NCBI GenBank assembly: GCA_002449635.1
Contig: DJXF01000102.1
Span: 1-13,648 of the forward strand
Direction: 5' to 3'
DNA: 13,648 nt
DNA from: Clostridiales bacterium UBA7011
GTDB taxonomy: Bacteria; Bacillota; Clostridia; Oscillospirales; Butyricicoccaceae
Shown here: positions 13,408 through 13,648 of the stretch, in pieces
Position numbering within the stretch: the first letter of the stretch is position 1
Layout: the number at the start of each line of letters is the position of its first letter
Position numbers and translations under genes: made by a program
The notes under the pieces: generated by a model
Database searches by the model: none
Told to the model about the DNA's origin: nothing
The model's input: only the letters and a program-made list of their open reading frames with translations

Positions 13408-13648
13408 TTACGGCTGCTCCGGCAGACCGAGGTAATTGAGCGGAAACAGGCTGTCCGGCAGAGGCTGTCCGGTCTGGACCGCATCGTAGCACAGGTCCAT
13501 AAGCTGTGCGGCAGGACGCTGCGCCTGTTCGAGCAGCTGGAAATAATCGGTATATCGCCGCAGATGCGGGGTCGCCGCGTCAATCCATGCCTGATGGCTG
13601 CGGTTTACACAGTCTGCGGGAAGCGGCTGCGGCGGGCGAATCAGGCTG
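13408..13648 (-). CDS. 3' end of an unrecognised gene (partial)
   Basis: The minus strand is open from the window edge to a TAA at 13410-13408, giving the last 79 residues of a protein whose start lies outside. The segment is rich in Pro, Gln and Leu and includes HQAWIDAATPHLRRYTDYF followed by a helical-looking LLEQAQRPAAQLMDLCYDA. It ends NYLGLPEQP. There is no hydrophobic membrane segment or catalytic motif that I can identify. Evidence for a real gene is the uninterrupted frame, codon use like the neighbours, and the strong terminator with a minus-strand T-tract 20 bases after the stop. I cannot assign a family. Confidence 0.7.
   Translation of the reverse strand, partial: SLIRPPQPLPADCVNRSHQAWIDAATPHLRRYTDYFQLLEQAQRPAAQLMDLCYDAVQTGQPLPDSLFPLNYLGLPEQP

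Noticed and set aside
11547..13583. Minus-strand open frame of 678 codons spanning the secA end and the membrane protein
   Set aside because: It runs across two terminators and opposite two supported genes; the composition (Arg, Gln, His-rich) is typical of a shadow frame.
1..13648. CRISPR array, tRNA genes, rRNA or insertion sequence
   Set aside because: No regularly spaced repeats, no cloverleaf apart from the tRNA-like part of tmRNA, no rRNA segments and no transposase-like frame were found on reading both strands.

Overview
The window is a piece of bacterial chromosome, about 55-60% GC by eye, with short, mostly housekeeping transcription units separated by strong intrinsic terminators. 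Gene content and style (smpB-ssrA, a nadA-nadB-nadC operon with a short NadB, GGAGG-type ribosome binding sites, sigma-A-like promoters, SecA with a C-terminal zinc motif) suggest a Gram-positive anaerobe of class Clostridia, perhaps an Oscillospiraceae/Butyricicoccaceae-like gut bacterium. That placement is inference; no rRNA or other decisive marker is present.

Layout. 1-90: last codons of a gene, tentatively GGGtGRT family, then a terminator. 152-582: no intact gene, but a 29-codon remnant of the C-terminus of a tyrosine integrase, two 12-bp-spaced direct repeats and two converging terminators. These lie against the 3' end of the tmRNA gene, a classic integration target, so this looks like the scar of a lost mobile element. 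583-1425 (minus): ssrA (tmRNA) and smpB, the trans-translation ribosome-rescue pair, behind one good promoter. 1610-5814 (plus): a PfkB/ribokinase-like sugar or nucleoside kinase, then nadA-nadB-nadC, which convert aspartate to nicotinate mononucleotide for NAD synthesis.

5933-7220 (minus): two overlapping half-length TauE/SafE permease genes, and upstream of them an EIIA-Glc-like protein in which both active-site histidine positions carry other residues. A promoter and a terminator hairpin are both packed into the short gap between these genes. 7556-9284 (minus): prfB (release factor 2, TTG start, no programmed frameshift), with a translationally linked gene for a membrane-anchored helical protein. 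9510-12341 (plus): secA, divergent from prfB with back-to-back promoters. 12474-13349 (plus): a polytopic membrane protein of unknown function. 13408-13648 (minus): the 3' end of an unrecognised gene.

Ribosome rescue and release (tmRNA, SmpB, RF2), protein export (SecA) and NAD synthesis make up the recognisable core. I do not see a defence island, CRISPR array or other obviously new multi-gene system. The points most worth following are the histidine-less EIIA-like protein with its palindromic upstream region, the split TauE/SafE pair with its promoter-terminator-RBS leader, the integrase scar beside ssrA, and the kinase with a palindromic leader next to the NAD operon.
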